Shown here one piece after another: positions 9,330 to 17,584 of a stretch of 64,000 nucleotides of DNA. A model generated the notes under the pieces. That model saw nothing but the letters and a program-made list of their open reading frames with translations. It was not told where the DNA came from and did no database searches. Source of the DNA: Thermoplasmatales archaeon (GTDB lineage Archaea; Thermoplasmatota; Thermoplasmata; Thermoplasmatales; Thermoplasmataceae). The stretch is taken from NCBI GenBank assembly GCA_026127925.1, contig JAJSLM010000001.1, positions 186,001-250,000 of the forward strand, given 5' to 3'. Position numbers and translations under genes: made by a program. Each line of letters begins with the position of its first letter. Within the stretch, counting starts at the first letter, position 1.

Positions 9330-10737
9330 TCCATTCGTTGTTTCTTAAACTATATTCTCCGTTTGTATAACTAAAAATGATCTTTCGGATTGAATCCCTG
9401 AAATTCTCGGGCACAAAAGAGAATGATTCACTTTCCTCTGGAAGAATGTGTATAGATTCTATATGTGTGCGATCTTTATTGTCTGTTGGCTCCTTTCCAA
9501 GACGTTCCTCTAATAGAATAAGTTCATCTGGATCAAGTCTCATTCTTTCTTTGGAAACTTTAGAGAGCAGTTCTTCATTGTTGAGATTATCATATCCTAT
9601 GGTAGAAAGATTCCCACCAGCAGCCTTCACAAAAAGCATCACGCCCATGCACTTGCTGCAATTTCCACAAGGTCTTATGAGTCCTTCAACTTTTCTGCAT
9701 GAGTGGCACGATCTTTGAAGCCGAAACAAATCTGGATATCGATTAACTAGTATATTTTCGACAACCGATGCTGTTATGGGATAAACCGCAGACCAAACGC
9801 TGGTTTGGAATCCCTTATGATTGAGATATGAGCTCATAATTCGGTTGAAGTCTATTGACTGATCAAATATACCATAATAATGCTTGAATCCTTTAAAGTC
9901 CCCCATCTCTCTGGGATCATCAAATTCATCACCTATCACAATGCCACTGATCTTATTCTTTTCAATAATAGGCAGTGAAGACATCACGTAAACTGGAAAT
10001 ATGAAAAGCTGTACCGGATACGTGTCTGTCTTCCTTTGTATAACATTCTGGTTTATCGATTGCATATTCCTCAGGCAGAATCTATAAAATCGGTCAACAT
10101 TAGACCAAATCCTCTCTACATTTCTCTTTTTTGCCGTAAAATCATCATAAGCCGTTTTTGCCGTCATCCAGTGCGCTCCAGATTCGTTGAAGAATATCTC
10201 GAAAGTGTTCGCGCCTATTTCACTGAGCATGCCATATGAAAGCAGGCTTTCTTTGCCCCCAGAGGAAAGAATCGCAACATTGTTTTCTATGGTTTCAGGA
10301 GCATGTGTGTCCATAAAGGAATCTGTCCGTACAACTTCCGTGATTCCATCAATGTTGCTTGATGTTATGTCCGAATCAGTAGGGATATAGTTTGATTTAA
10401 AGAATTCATATCTCCTTCGTACAAGCTTGTTTATGAATACGTCTCTGTTGTTTATCCTTACAAACTTCTTGATCGCCTCCATGTCATTATCTGAAACGGG
10501 ATAATCCAGAGTAAGTTTCTTAGCAAAGAGTGTAAAGTTAATTGCAGGCATTGTAATGATCAGGCCGCCAAGATTCTCATTCAAACTGACGTCATCGGAG
10601 TACCTGAACTTCAGGTTAAATGGAATATCTTCCCCATTCCTTGTTAATGTGACGATTCCGGAAAGTGTATTCTTTCCATAGGAAATGTTAGAAATAGTGA
10701 TGTTATCAAATTCAGAAATAACGTCTATGAAGCTCAT
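9307..10737 (-). CDS. PP-loop ATP-pyrophosphatase family protein with QueC-like zinc motif
   Basis: 476 residues. A PP-loop SSGGKES at residues 158-164 identifies the N-type ATP pyrophosphatase (HUP) fold used by enzymes that adenylate a carbonyl or carboxyl substrate. Five cysteines at 344, 347, 357, 360 and 363 (CHSC then CGNCSKC) resemble the zinc site of QueC (7-cyano-7-deazaguanine synthase). However, a ~150-residue N-terminal domain and a ~110-residue C-terminal tail are absent from QueC, so I do not call it QueC. It is the last gene of an operon with the DUF1611 and PLP genes (5 bp gap). Substrate unknown. Confidence 0.8.
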   Translation of the reverse strand: MSFIDVISEFDNITISNISYGKNTLSGIVTLTRNGEDIPFNLKFRYSDDVSLNENLGGLIITMPAINFTLFAKKLTLDYPVSDNDMEAIKKFVRINNRDVFINKLVRRRYEFFKSNYIPTDSDITSSNIDGITEVVRTDSFMDTHAPETIENNVAILSSGGKESLLSYGMLSEIGANTFEIFFNESGAHWMTAKTAYDDFTAKKRNVERIWSNVDRFYRFCLRNMQSINQNVIQRKTDTYPVQLFIFPVYVMSSLPIIEKNKISGIVIGDEFDDPREMGDFKGFKHYYGIFDQSIDFNRIMSSYLNHKGFQTSVWSAVYPITASVVENILVNRYPDLFRLQRSCHSCRKVEGLIRPCGNCSKCMGVMLFVKAAGGNLSTIGYDNLNNEELLSKVSKERMRLDPDELILLEERLGKEPTDNKDRTHIESIHILPEESESFSFVPENFRDSIRKIIFSYTNGEYSLRNNEWIKNKPLQ

Positions 10738-10742
10738 CCATT

Positions 10743-11771
10743 TCAGTGTGCGTACATTTCCTGAATCAGCGACGGAGTGAAATCAAACGGGTCAAATACC
10801 GGTATTCCGAAGCGGTTTTCAAGATTCGCGATCTCCTCCCTGACTTCACTTCTTGTCATACCCTCACTGTTCAGAGATATCGCTATGACCTTTTTCTCAG
10901 AAAGAAGCTCAAGTATCTTGATGTATTTCTCGAGGTCCGGGATCTTCATCGACGGGAAGCCGTCAAAGTATTTCCTTTTGGGTGCATGCTGCAATATTAT
11001 GGCATCAGGTCTGATGGCCCCTATTATCTCAAAACTTCCCGGGTATACCGGGTGAAGAACCGATCCCTGTCCTTCCACAACCATCACTTCAGGATGTTCT
11101 TCTTCCCAGGCATCGACTGCGATCTTTTCCAACCCTCCTGGGACGAAATCATTGATCATCGAGTCTAAAACGGTTGTATGTTTGAATCCCTGCATCCAAG
11201 CTGTTTGGCCCGTTCCAAGCATGACAGCGTTTACTCCTTTCTTCTTGAAGTTATTTGCTACTATTACTGCGGTCGTTCTCTTTCCTATCGCACTATCCGT
11301 GCCAAGAACAGCGATTCTGAAAGACTCTACATTGAATATTTTTCCCGTGAACATGTACTTCCAGTTGAGGAATATCTTCCTGACATCAACTATATTGGAT
11401 CCACTTTTCTCCGCAATTGCCTTAAATTCTGGGTCATCGCTAAGGAATTCATGCAATCCGCTTACTACGTTCATTCCTCTCTGGAGAGCCTCCGATACAT
11501 AACTCCTATAGTTCAGCGGCAGGAATCCGCCATCCGTGGCTACACCAATAATTAGCGTATTCGCACCCTTCTCCACACCTTCCACGACTGTTGAAACTAT
11601 TGGTATACCATTTCTCCTTCCACTCAAAACCTGACCAGAATCCTTACCAGCCCTTGTTGAATCTATGACCGAGGAAACCTTATACCTCGTTGTGTATCTA
11701 ACTAAGCCATTTCCAGTTTTTCCATCTATGGTGCCAAATGCACCCTCTGATAAGATCACTGCGTTGTCCAT
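10743..11771 (-). CDS. DUF1611 / DgcN-like P-loop protein
   Basis: 342 residues. The N-terminal ~145 residues form a Rossmann-like domain (LIIGVATDGGFLP); the C-terminal domain begins with the P-loop GTDSAIGKRTT (157-167), followed by GTGQTAWMQG and VVEGQGSVLHP. This is the DUF1611 architecture; one characterised member, DgcN, acts as a D-glutamate N-acetyltransferase. It overlaps the upstream PLP gene by 16 bp and lies 5 bp before the PP-loop gene, so the three are one operon. The usual DUF1611 partner, a dipeptide epimerase, is missing here; the fold-II PLP enzyme sits in its place. Substrate is not known. Confidence 0.82.
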   Translation of the reverse strand: MDNAVILSEGAFGTIDGKTGNGLVRYTTRYKVSSVIDSTRAGKDSGQVLSGRRNGIPIVSTVVEGVEKGANTLIIGVATDGGFLPLNYRSYVSEALQRGMNVVSGLHEFLSDDPEFKAIAEKSGSNIVDVRKIFLNWKYMFTGKIFNVESFRIAVLGTDSAIGKRTTAVIVANNFKKKGVNAVMLGTGQTAWMQGFKHTTVLDSMINDFVPGGLEKIAVDAWEEEHPEVMVVEGQGSVLHPVYPGSFEIIGAIRPDAIILQHAPKRKYFDGFPSMKIPDLEKYIKILELLSEKKVIAISLNSEGMTRSEVREEIANLENRFGIPVFDPFDFTPSLIQEMYAH

Positions 11772-12721
11772 AGTTTTCCCCTCCCGGTAAGTACAACTAC
11801 CACATCTTCGTTCTTATTCCCCCTTCTTATTCCTTTGTCAACAGCGGCCAGGGAAGATGCAGAAGCCGGAAGAATCGATAGCCCTTCGTATCTCTCCAGG
11901 AGAGTTGAATAGGCAATCATTTCTGAGTCCGATATGTAGGATGCAAATCCCTTGGTTATGTATATAGAGTCCAAAGCTTTCTGCCCATCGTAAGATCTAT
12001 AGTTTACAAGTGGTTCCGATGTCGGTGTTTCGATGATTGCACTTGGGTCCAGCTCCATTATCTTTCTTGAGTTCATCTTCCATGATGCCACTATAGCATT
12101 TCCATAGGGTGTGCTTGAGCCCACAAACTTGGGCAGCGTATCAATTATTCCTCTGTTATACATTTTCAAAAATCCTGAGAATATCCCCGATATTGTTGTT
12201 CCATTCCCCATAGGAACCGAAACATAGCTCGGGCTTTTGTCAAGGTCGTCTACGATCTCATAGGCAATCTGTTCATAACCTTCCATGTCGATTTTGGAGT
12301 TCGGAGAGCCAGGACTGCAATCATACCAGTTTTCTTCCCTGCTTATGGCCCTCATGTTTTCTACAACGTCTTCGTATCTTCCAGGTAGTTGCAATACTCT
12401 TGAACCGTTGGAAACAATCTCATCATTACGATCTCCAGTGTATGATTCAGGAATTCCAATAACCGATTTCATTCCATAAACCCTGGCGAAATAAGACAAT
12501 GAGGCTCCATAATTTCCACATGTTGCAAGTGAAATTGTGTCGTAGCCCTCATTCTTTGCATTAAGGACATGCAATCTGGCAATACGGTCTTTCTGGGTAC
12601 CTGTTGGCCCCGCGCCTTCAAATTTCACAAAAATTCGTTTTAATTTGAGGACGCGTTCTAGCTTGGCAATTCTTAAAAATGGTGTTCTACCAGGAGGTTT
12701 ATCTTCCTCAACTTCTTCCAT
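11756..12721 (-). CDS. Threonine-synthase-like PLP enzyme (fold type II)
   Basis: 321 residues. The predicted Schiff-base lysine is Lys44 in GPTGTQKDR (family pattern TGSFKDR). The SLATCGNYGAS stretch corresponds to the substrate/phosphate loop (SGNTGAS in relatives), and VPMGNGTTISGI to the glycine-rich PLP-phosphate loop. Fold-II relatives include threonine synthase, serine dehydratase and racemases, diaminopropionate ammonia-lyase and cysteine synthase; none is singled out. It is much shorter than classical threonine synthase and lacks that enzyme's N-terminal extension. First gene of an operon with DUF1611 and PP-loop genes; a GAGTGA ribosome-site-like sequence precedes the ATG. Confidence 0.82.
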   Translation of the reverse strand: MEEVEEDKPPGRTPFLRIAKLERVLKLKRIFVKFEGAGPTGTQKDRIARLHVLNAKNEGYDTISLATCGNYGASLSYFARVYGMKSVIGIPESYTGDRNDEIVSNGSRVLQLPGRYEDVVENMRAISREENWYDCSPGSPNSKIDMEGYEQIAYEIVDDLDKSPSYVSVPMGNGTTISGIFSGFLKMYNRGIIDTLPKFVGSSTPYGNAIVASWKMNSRKIMELDPSAIIETPTSEPLVNYRSYDGQKALDSIYITKGFASYISDSEMIAYSTLLERYEGLSILPASASSLAAVDKGIRRGNKNEDVVVVLTGRGKLWTTQ

Positions 12722-12768
12722 TTAATTTCACTCAGGTTATTAGCCTGCTAAAGAAAGAAAGATAATCT

Positions 12769-12801
12769 CAATATATAAATATATCCTATTATGAATTAGG
12801 A
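12769..12801 (-). promoter_or_regulatory. Promoter and inverted repeat of the PLP-DUF1611-PP-loop operon
   Basis: Read on the minus strand, an ATATTTATATAT TATA box lies about 50-60 bp before the ATG at 12721. Directly upstream of it, 12784-12801 is an inverted repeat with arms TCCTA and TAGGA around 8 bases, placed where an activator or a TFB-blocking repressor would bind. The TATA call rests on sequence and position; the operator role is inference. Confidence 0.4.
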
Positions 12802-12919
12802 CAAAATGTGTTGGTTGTTCTGGAATTTCACCACGATTGGTAGCTGATAATTGCAAGGAAATATACGAAAGAAGGAGATCCCGCAAGCATATATTTTTAA
12901 GAATTACGACTAGGAAATC

Positions 12920-13013
12920 GACGAATAATCGCTTTGTAGGCAGTCGTTCCTGACTGTTAGGTACTTTCCAAACCTCTTGTTGCCAAGACTGTGGTTTAAC
13001 TGCCGTTACAGCA
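12920..13013 (+). ncRNA. Candidate structured RNA (H/ACA-like ending)
   Basis: The 334-base gap between the PLP gene and dtdA has no credible ORF. On the plus strand a TATATTTTTAA box at 12890-12900 precedes a stretch with strong self-complementarity: GGCAGT (12939-12944) can pair with ACTGCC (12999-13004) to close a ~54-base loop that contains AGGT/ACCT and CAGTC/GACTG pairings. ACA follows three bases after the closing stem (13008-13010), the arrangement of an archaeal H/ACA guide RNA. Boundaries are guesses and alternative folds compete. No tRNA or C/D motif fits. Confidence 0.28.
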
Positions 13014-13055
13014 AATTATGAAGCAAATATAGTTGAAAATGACGGAAAAATGACG

Positions 13056-13850
13056 TCAGATTTTTATAATCTCTAGAGAAAGCTCGTCAGCAACCTTCTC
13101 TACCATTGATTTTGCAACGGATTTTGTACCTTTTTTGTCCATTATAAAACCTTTGCAATTTCTAGTTTTCATTACGCTTTGTTTAAGCAGTTCTTCAGTA
13201 ATACCCTCGAGAGAATGTTTGGAGATCATGTGGCCCATATTAAGAGAATTCCTGTAAAAATATTCTGTTATTTTAGGCATGTAGTGGCCACCTCCAATGC
13301 CAACGAAGTTATCGAAATTATTTGATTCTGTGAAAACTCCTTCCATAATCAAATCGAGCGCATCACCACGGGTCCATTCTCTCTCCGAGGTACCTATCTC
13401 TATGTAATAATTCGGGATCGTGAGGAGTGGGCCGTGGTGTGTAGCCTCAAATGTTACACTAAAATATTCACCGGAATAGCTCTCTTTCATTGCTCTGAGC
13501 GCAGATGACATCTTCTCAGGATCGCTTTCAGAGAGTTTTCCTGGGAGACCTCCGAGGTCAGCGCTAGAAAAATTACCAGTCGGATGTACTGTTATAGACT
13601 TTATATCCGCTGATGAAGAGTGTTTAGAGAGAAAAATTATATCTTTGATATTTGGTTGCAAAGGCAAAACAACAGAGGGCAAAGCGTTCATAAAAAGGTG
13701 TTTTTCTTCTATTCTCACCATAATATAATCTTTATAGTGCAAAACGCCATCGGTATTCTTTTCAAAAGAAAAACTCTCCAATATGTGATCAGCCATGACC
13801 TTGCTTGCATCATCTGCATTGGAAGATATTATGAGATGAAAATCCTGCAT
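13056..13850 (-). CDS. dtdA: D-aminoacyl-tRNA deacylase (archaeal/plant GEK1 type)
   Basis: Hydrolyses D-amino acids mischarged on tRNA. Family motifs are all present: LSKHSSS, VHPTGN, FEATHHGP, YIEIGTSEREW and VGIGGGHYMPKITE, with histidines that bind the two zinc ions. About 264 residues, normal for the archaeal enzyme. I chose ATG 13850 (MQDFHLI), two bases after the upstream stop; an in-frame TTG at 13856 overlaps that stop. Third gene of a minus-strand run with two helical proteins, and transcribed toward the PLP-DUF1611-PP-loop operon. Confidence 0.94.
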   Translation of the reverse strand: MQDFHLIISSNADDASKVMADHILESFSFEKNTDGVLHYKDYIMVRIEEKHLFMNALPSVVLPLQPNIKDIIFLSKHSSSADIKSITVHPTGNFSSADLGGLPGKLSESDPEKMSSALRAMKESYSGEYFSVTFEATHHGPLLTIPNYYIEIGTSEREWTRGDALDLIMEGVFTESNNFDNFVGIGGGHYMPKITEYFYRNSLNMGHMISKHSLEGITEELLKQSVMKTRNCKGFIMDKKGTKSVAKSMVEKVADELSLEIIKI

Positions 13851-13852
13851 AT

Positions 13853-14293
13853 TCAAGACATCTTTGTTTCAACAAGATCGTGGTAAAGGCGATCGGCCTT
13901 GGATGCTAGTTTTTCTTTTTCAATTTCGATGTTCTTTAGGAAAGTGGGTGGGAAGTTTATTTTATTCACGATTCTGGAAATTTCCTTTGCAGAATAATCC
14001 TCACTTTTTGCGAGGAAAAGGAGTACTGAACTCAGGCTGCCTACATCCACAGCTCTGGAAATCATGTGTTCGGTAGAATGAATCGGTTTGGCAACATTTC
14101 CGACAACATATGCTGGGTTTGGATTTTTCTCCATTTTTACAGAATCAGCAATTTCTGAGTTTGCCTGACGGAACGCATTAACGAAAGAGCGAATGTTCGA
14201 CAAGGTTGTCTTTTTTTCTATCTCTGCATACTCATCTATCAACTGGCGTTCGATCTCCAGGATATTAGACACATCTTTTTCCACTTTGTACAC
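13853..14293 (-). CDS. Helical protein of unknown function upstream of dtdA
   Basis: 146 residues from a GTG start, predicted almost entirely alpha-helical and rich in Lys/Glu, with no recognisable catalytic motif, cysteine pair or membrane segment. A central stretch (NPNPAYVVGNVAKPIHSTEHM, residues ~57-77, shown only to mark it) is the least helical part. It ends 2 bases before the dtdA ATG, so co-translation is likely and a link to tRNA quality control is possible. I do not recognise the family. Confidence 0.75.
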   Translation of the reverse strand: MYKVEKDVSNILEIERQLIDEYAEIEKKTTLSNIRSFVNAFRQANSEIADSVKMEKNPNPAYVVGNVAKPIHSTEHMISRAVDVGSLSSVLLFLAKSEDYSAKEISRIVNKINFPPTFLKNIEIEKEKLASKADRLYHDLVETKMS

Positions 14294-14353
14294 CCGAATG
14301 AAATTGTCATTGCCTTTTAAGTAATAACTTTTGCTGATAGAGAGGTAAACGAG

Positions 14354-14845
14354 CTATTGTTTGGAAAGCATCATTGATCTGTACGAAAGGACCAGTTTGA
14401 GAAATGGAAGACCATTGTATCTCTCAAGAGTGAAGCTACCTGAGTATAGTGGGTCCTTGGACAGTTTGACAAACCAATAGGTTAATCTGGAAACATTTAC
14501 TGCCGCATGGAAGGCAAGCGAAGCATTCTCGTTTGTTGCACGGAGCAAACGATCGTATTCATTATCAAGTTCCTCCTCCCCAGACGAAATATCAACCAGG
14601 AATTTGTAAGAAGGTGGTTCTTTAAGGTTTATCAGCGAATCTTCCAGATTCCTCAAGTATTCTACTATTTTCTTATAATTATCTTTCCAGGCGGTATCCA
14701 GGTTCATGAGACGCGCAATGAAAGCAAGAACTTCGTTGTGCTGGATGAAATACGCCTCAACGTCAGAATCAAATTCCTCGTCTTTCTTTGATATAACACA
14801 GTGAAATTTTGGAAAGCGGTTAGATGCTGTCATCAACCTTGACAT
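14354..14845 (-). CDS. Helical protein of unknown function
   Basis: 163 residues, starting MSRLMTASNRF, soluble and mostly helical. The C-terminal part (NASLAFHAAVNVSRL then KLSKDPLYSGSF) has a spacing and residue pattern similar to the C-terminal part of the protein at 19135-19620 (AS, 21 residues, DPL in both), hinting at a small lineage-specific family. It is 60 bp upstream of the next helical gene on the same strand. No function can be assigned. Confidence 0.7.
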   Translation of the reverse strand: MSRLMTASNRFPKFHCVISKKDEEFDSDVEAYFIQHNEVLAFIARLMNLDTAWKDNYKKIVEYLRNLEDSLINLKEPPSYKFLVDISSGEEELDNEYDRLLRATNENASLAFHAAVNVSRLTYWFVKLSKDPLYSGSFTLERYNGLPFLKLVLSYRSMMLSKQ

Positions 14846-15078
14846 TATTGTGTGTTAATAAACTATCCGTCACCATTTTTCTGGAGATGATCGCTAATCT
14901 ATTCTATCATCTAAATATTCTCTTCAAATTCACATGTACCCCAATTTTATGAAACCAATGCGCTTATGCCATTCAATTATGAATTTGTCTCTGGGAATAA
15001 TTGTAAATGGTCTTTTTAGCATTTGCTCGTTAGAAAGCGATAGAAACTGTTTTAACAAAAACAAAATTACCTACCATA

Positions 15079-17448
15079 ATGGATTTGGACATTTTTGCTA
15101 TAGAGAAAAAGTGGAAAGAGTTCTGGGCAGAGAATAACCTATATTCATACGATCCAAAAATCAAGGAAAGAGAGAAATGGTTTTCCATCGATACCCCTCC
15201 GCCAACCGTTTCCGGCAAGGTACATCTTGGCCATGCGTTCTCCTATCCCCAGCAGGATTTCATAGCTAGGTACAAGCGGATGTGTGGCTATAACGTGTAT
15301 TACCCATTTGGTTTCGACGACAACGGCCTTCCAACGGAGAGATACACAGAAAAATCTTTGGGGATCAAAGGGGAAAAGATGGACAAAAAAAACTTTATTG
15401 ATCTCTGCCACCAGGAGGCGGAGAAAGCCAGGAAATCCATGCTTCAGGTGTACATAGATCTTGGGCTAAGTGCAAATTTCAAAGACGCGTACATAACATC
15501 TTCCGAAATTTCCACAAGGCTATCGCAGTTAATGTTTCTTGATCTGATAAATAAAGAGAAAGCTTACAGAACGGAGGCCCCTGTGATCAGGTGTCCTGTG
15601 TGCCTTACCGCAATTTCCCAGATCGAGATGAAGGATTCGGAAAGAAACACAGATTTTGTATATGTAAAATTTGGAAAAATCACAATAGCAACGACAAGGC
15701 CGGAAATGATTGCCGCTTGCGTAGCCGTGATGGTAAATCCTATGGATGATAGATACAAGCACCTCATCGGATCAAAAACCGAAGTGCCACTGTATTCATA
15801 CGAGGTTCCAATCATTGAGGACGAAAGCATATCCATGGACAAGGGAACCGGCGCAGAGATGCTTTGTACATTTGGGGATCAAAACGATGTGTACCTGTGG
15901 AGAAAATATTCTCTTGGCACAAAGATGATACTCACTGAAAACGGTCACTTGAACGAGAAATCGGGATTCCTCGAAGGTCTCGGAATCCAGGAAGCAAGGA
16001 AAGCCATGATTTCCAAGCTTGAATCAATGGGACTGATTGAAAAGGTAGAGCGGATTAAACACAGTGTCAATGTCCATGAACGATGCGATACTCCTGTGGA
16101 GATAGGAATAAGCAAGCAGTGGTTTGTGAAGTGCCTTGACTCAAAGGAAGAGCTTAAGGAGTTTTCGGCACAGATCACATGGATTCCTGAGCACATGAGA
16201 TCCAGGCTCACTAACTGGATTGACGGACTAAAATGGGATTGGTGTATTTCCAGGCAAAGATTTCTCGGTATTCCTTTTCCTGTATGGTACTGCAATTCAT
16301 GTGGAAAAACGCTGTTTGCTGGCCCGGATGAGTTACCTGTTGATCCCAGGTTTGATAACAAGAAGAGAAAATGTGATGCTTGTGGTTCTAGCGATATTGT
16401 TCCAGAAACAGACGTGATGGATACATGGGCCACCTCCTCTCTGAGCCCAAGACTCTCAACGGAACCCTATGGGCTATTCGACCTTCTTTATCCTGCCGAT
16501 ACAAGGTTCCAAGGCCATGATATAATCTCGTTTTGGGCTTTTACGACAATCCTGAGATCGAAATATCACTATAACAAAATACCGTGGGATAAAATATACA
16601 TAAACGGGATGGTAAGCGATTCCGAAGGAAAGAAGATGAGCAAGAGCAAGGGGAACATTGTCGACCCGGAGTTCTTTTTGAAACAGTACGGTGCTGATGT
16701 CGTCAGATATTGGGCATCTACTGTAATTCCAGGTGACGATGCCCACGTGAAGGAACAGGACTTCCTCCGAGGTAGAAAGATAATCATAAAGCTATACAAT
16801 GCCTCAAAATTAGTTAATATGCTCACAGGCATAAAGAAGATCGAAAACTCAGAAAGAGAGCTGAAATTCCCTGTGAACAAATGGGTGATGTCCAGGCTAG
16901 GGGATACCGTTTTCAAGTTCAGGTCACTCATGGACGAATATCAGGTTTCAAGGGCACGTTCCGAACTGGACAATTTCTTCTGGAACACATACTGCGACAA
17001 TTACCTGGAAATGAGCAAGGCTCTTCTCAAGAATGAAAGTGAAATAGGAAAGGATTACGCTGACGAAATAGTCTACACCTGCAACAAAAGCATGCTGCAG
17101 ATTCTAACGCTATATGCACCAATTCTTCCTTTTATTACTGAAGAGCTTTACGAGGCACAGCCGCTTAAGGCAAAGAGAAGCATACACGAAGAATCCATTC
17201 CAAAAGCTTTCGTAAACGCGAAGACCGATCAAGAAGTAAAAGAGATGGACTACGTCGTTGACATATTGTCCAGGATAAGGTCACTCAAATCCTCGATGAA
17301 ATTATCAATGAGCGCACGAATAGAAAACATAACGCTACTCGGGGATCTTTCACTTATAGAAAAGTACTCAAGCTTTATCGGAATCATAATGAATATCGGG
17401 TCAATAAATGGAAAAGCATCTCAAGAAACGAATGCCTTTATAAGCTGA
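15079..17448 (+). CDS. valS: Valyl-tRNA synthetase
   Basis: Charges tRNA-Val; class I synthetase, cytosolic. 789 residues. Visible: the ValRS start of the Rossmann fold TPPPTVSGKVHLGHAFSY with the HIGH-type signature HLGH; the inserted editing domain (residues ~170-330, including IATTRPEM); zinc-binding-like cysteines CNSCGKT and CDACGSSD; the DVMDTWATSS motif characteristic of ValRS; and KMSKS as KKMSKSKGN. It is short at the C-terminus because the bacterial coiled coil is lacking, as in archaea. ATG 15079 fits the family start. It stands alone, convergent with glnA. Confidence 0.97.
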   Translation: MDLDIFAIEKKWKEFWAENNLYSYDPKIKEREKWFSIDTPPPTVSGKVHLGHAFSYPQQDFIARYKRMCGYNVYYPFGFDDNGLPTERYTEKSLGIKGEKMDKKNFIDLCHQEAEKARKSMLQVYIDLGLSANFKDAYITSSEISTRLSQLMFLDLINKEKAYRTEAPVIRCPVCLTAISQIEMKDSERNTDFVYVKFGKITIATTRPEMIAACVAVMVNPMDDRYKHLIGSKTEVPLYSYEVPIIEDESISMDKGTGAEMLCTFGDQNDVYLWRKYSLGTKMILTENGHLNEKSGFLEGLGIQEARKAMISKLESMGLIEKVERIKHSVNVHERCDTPVEIGISKQWFVKCLDSKEELKEFSAQITWIPEHMRSRLTNWIDGLKWDWCISRQRFLGIPFPVWYCNSCGKTLFAGPDELPVDPRFDNKKRKCDACGSSDIVPETDVMDTWATSSLSPRLSTEPYGLFDLLYPADTRFQGHDIISFWAFTTILRSKYHYNKIPWDKIYINGMVSDSEGKKMSKSKGNIVDPEFFLKQYGADVVRYWASTVIPGDDAHVKEQDFLRGRKIIIKLYNASKLVNMLTGIKKIENSERELKFPVNKWVMSRLGDTVFKFRSLMDEYQVSRARSELDNFFWNTYCDNYLEMSKALLKNESEIGKDYADEIVYTCNKSMLQILTLYAPILPFITEELYEAQPLKAKRSIHEESIPKAFVNAKTDQEVKEMDYVVDILSRIRSLKSSMKLSMSARIENITLLGDLSLIEKYSSFIGIIMNIGSINGKASQETNAFIS

Positions 17449-17584
17449 TTCGCCGTTTTTCTTTATTCTTCTCTCATTCTCAAGAAGAGAAAAACATGGG
17501 CATTTTGTATAAATTAAACAACATAAAACGCCCGACGAATTTAAGTGAAAATTTTGTAAAATTGAGGGTTCTCCGCGCATAAAA

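Noticed and set aside
9307-10737. Naming the PP-loop protein QueC or an archaeosine-pathway enzyme
   Set aside because: The zinc motif is similar, but the large extra N-terminal domain and the operon context do not fit QueC.
10746-11555. Plus-strand ORFs opposite the DUF1611 gene
   Set aside because: Mutually overlapping antisense frames with no ribosome sites and no recognisable protein.
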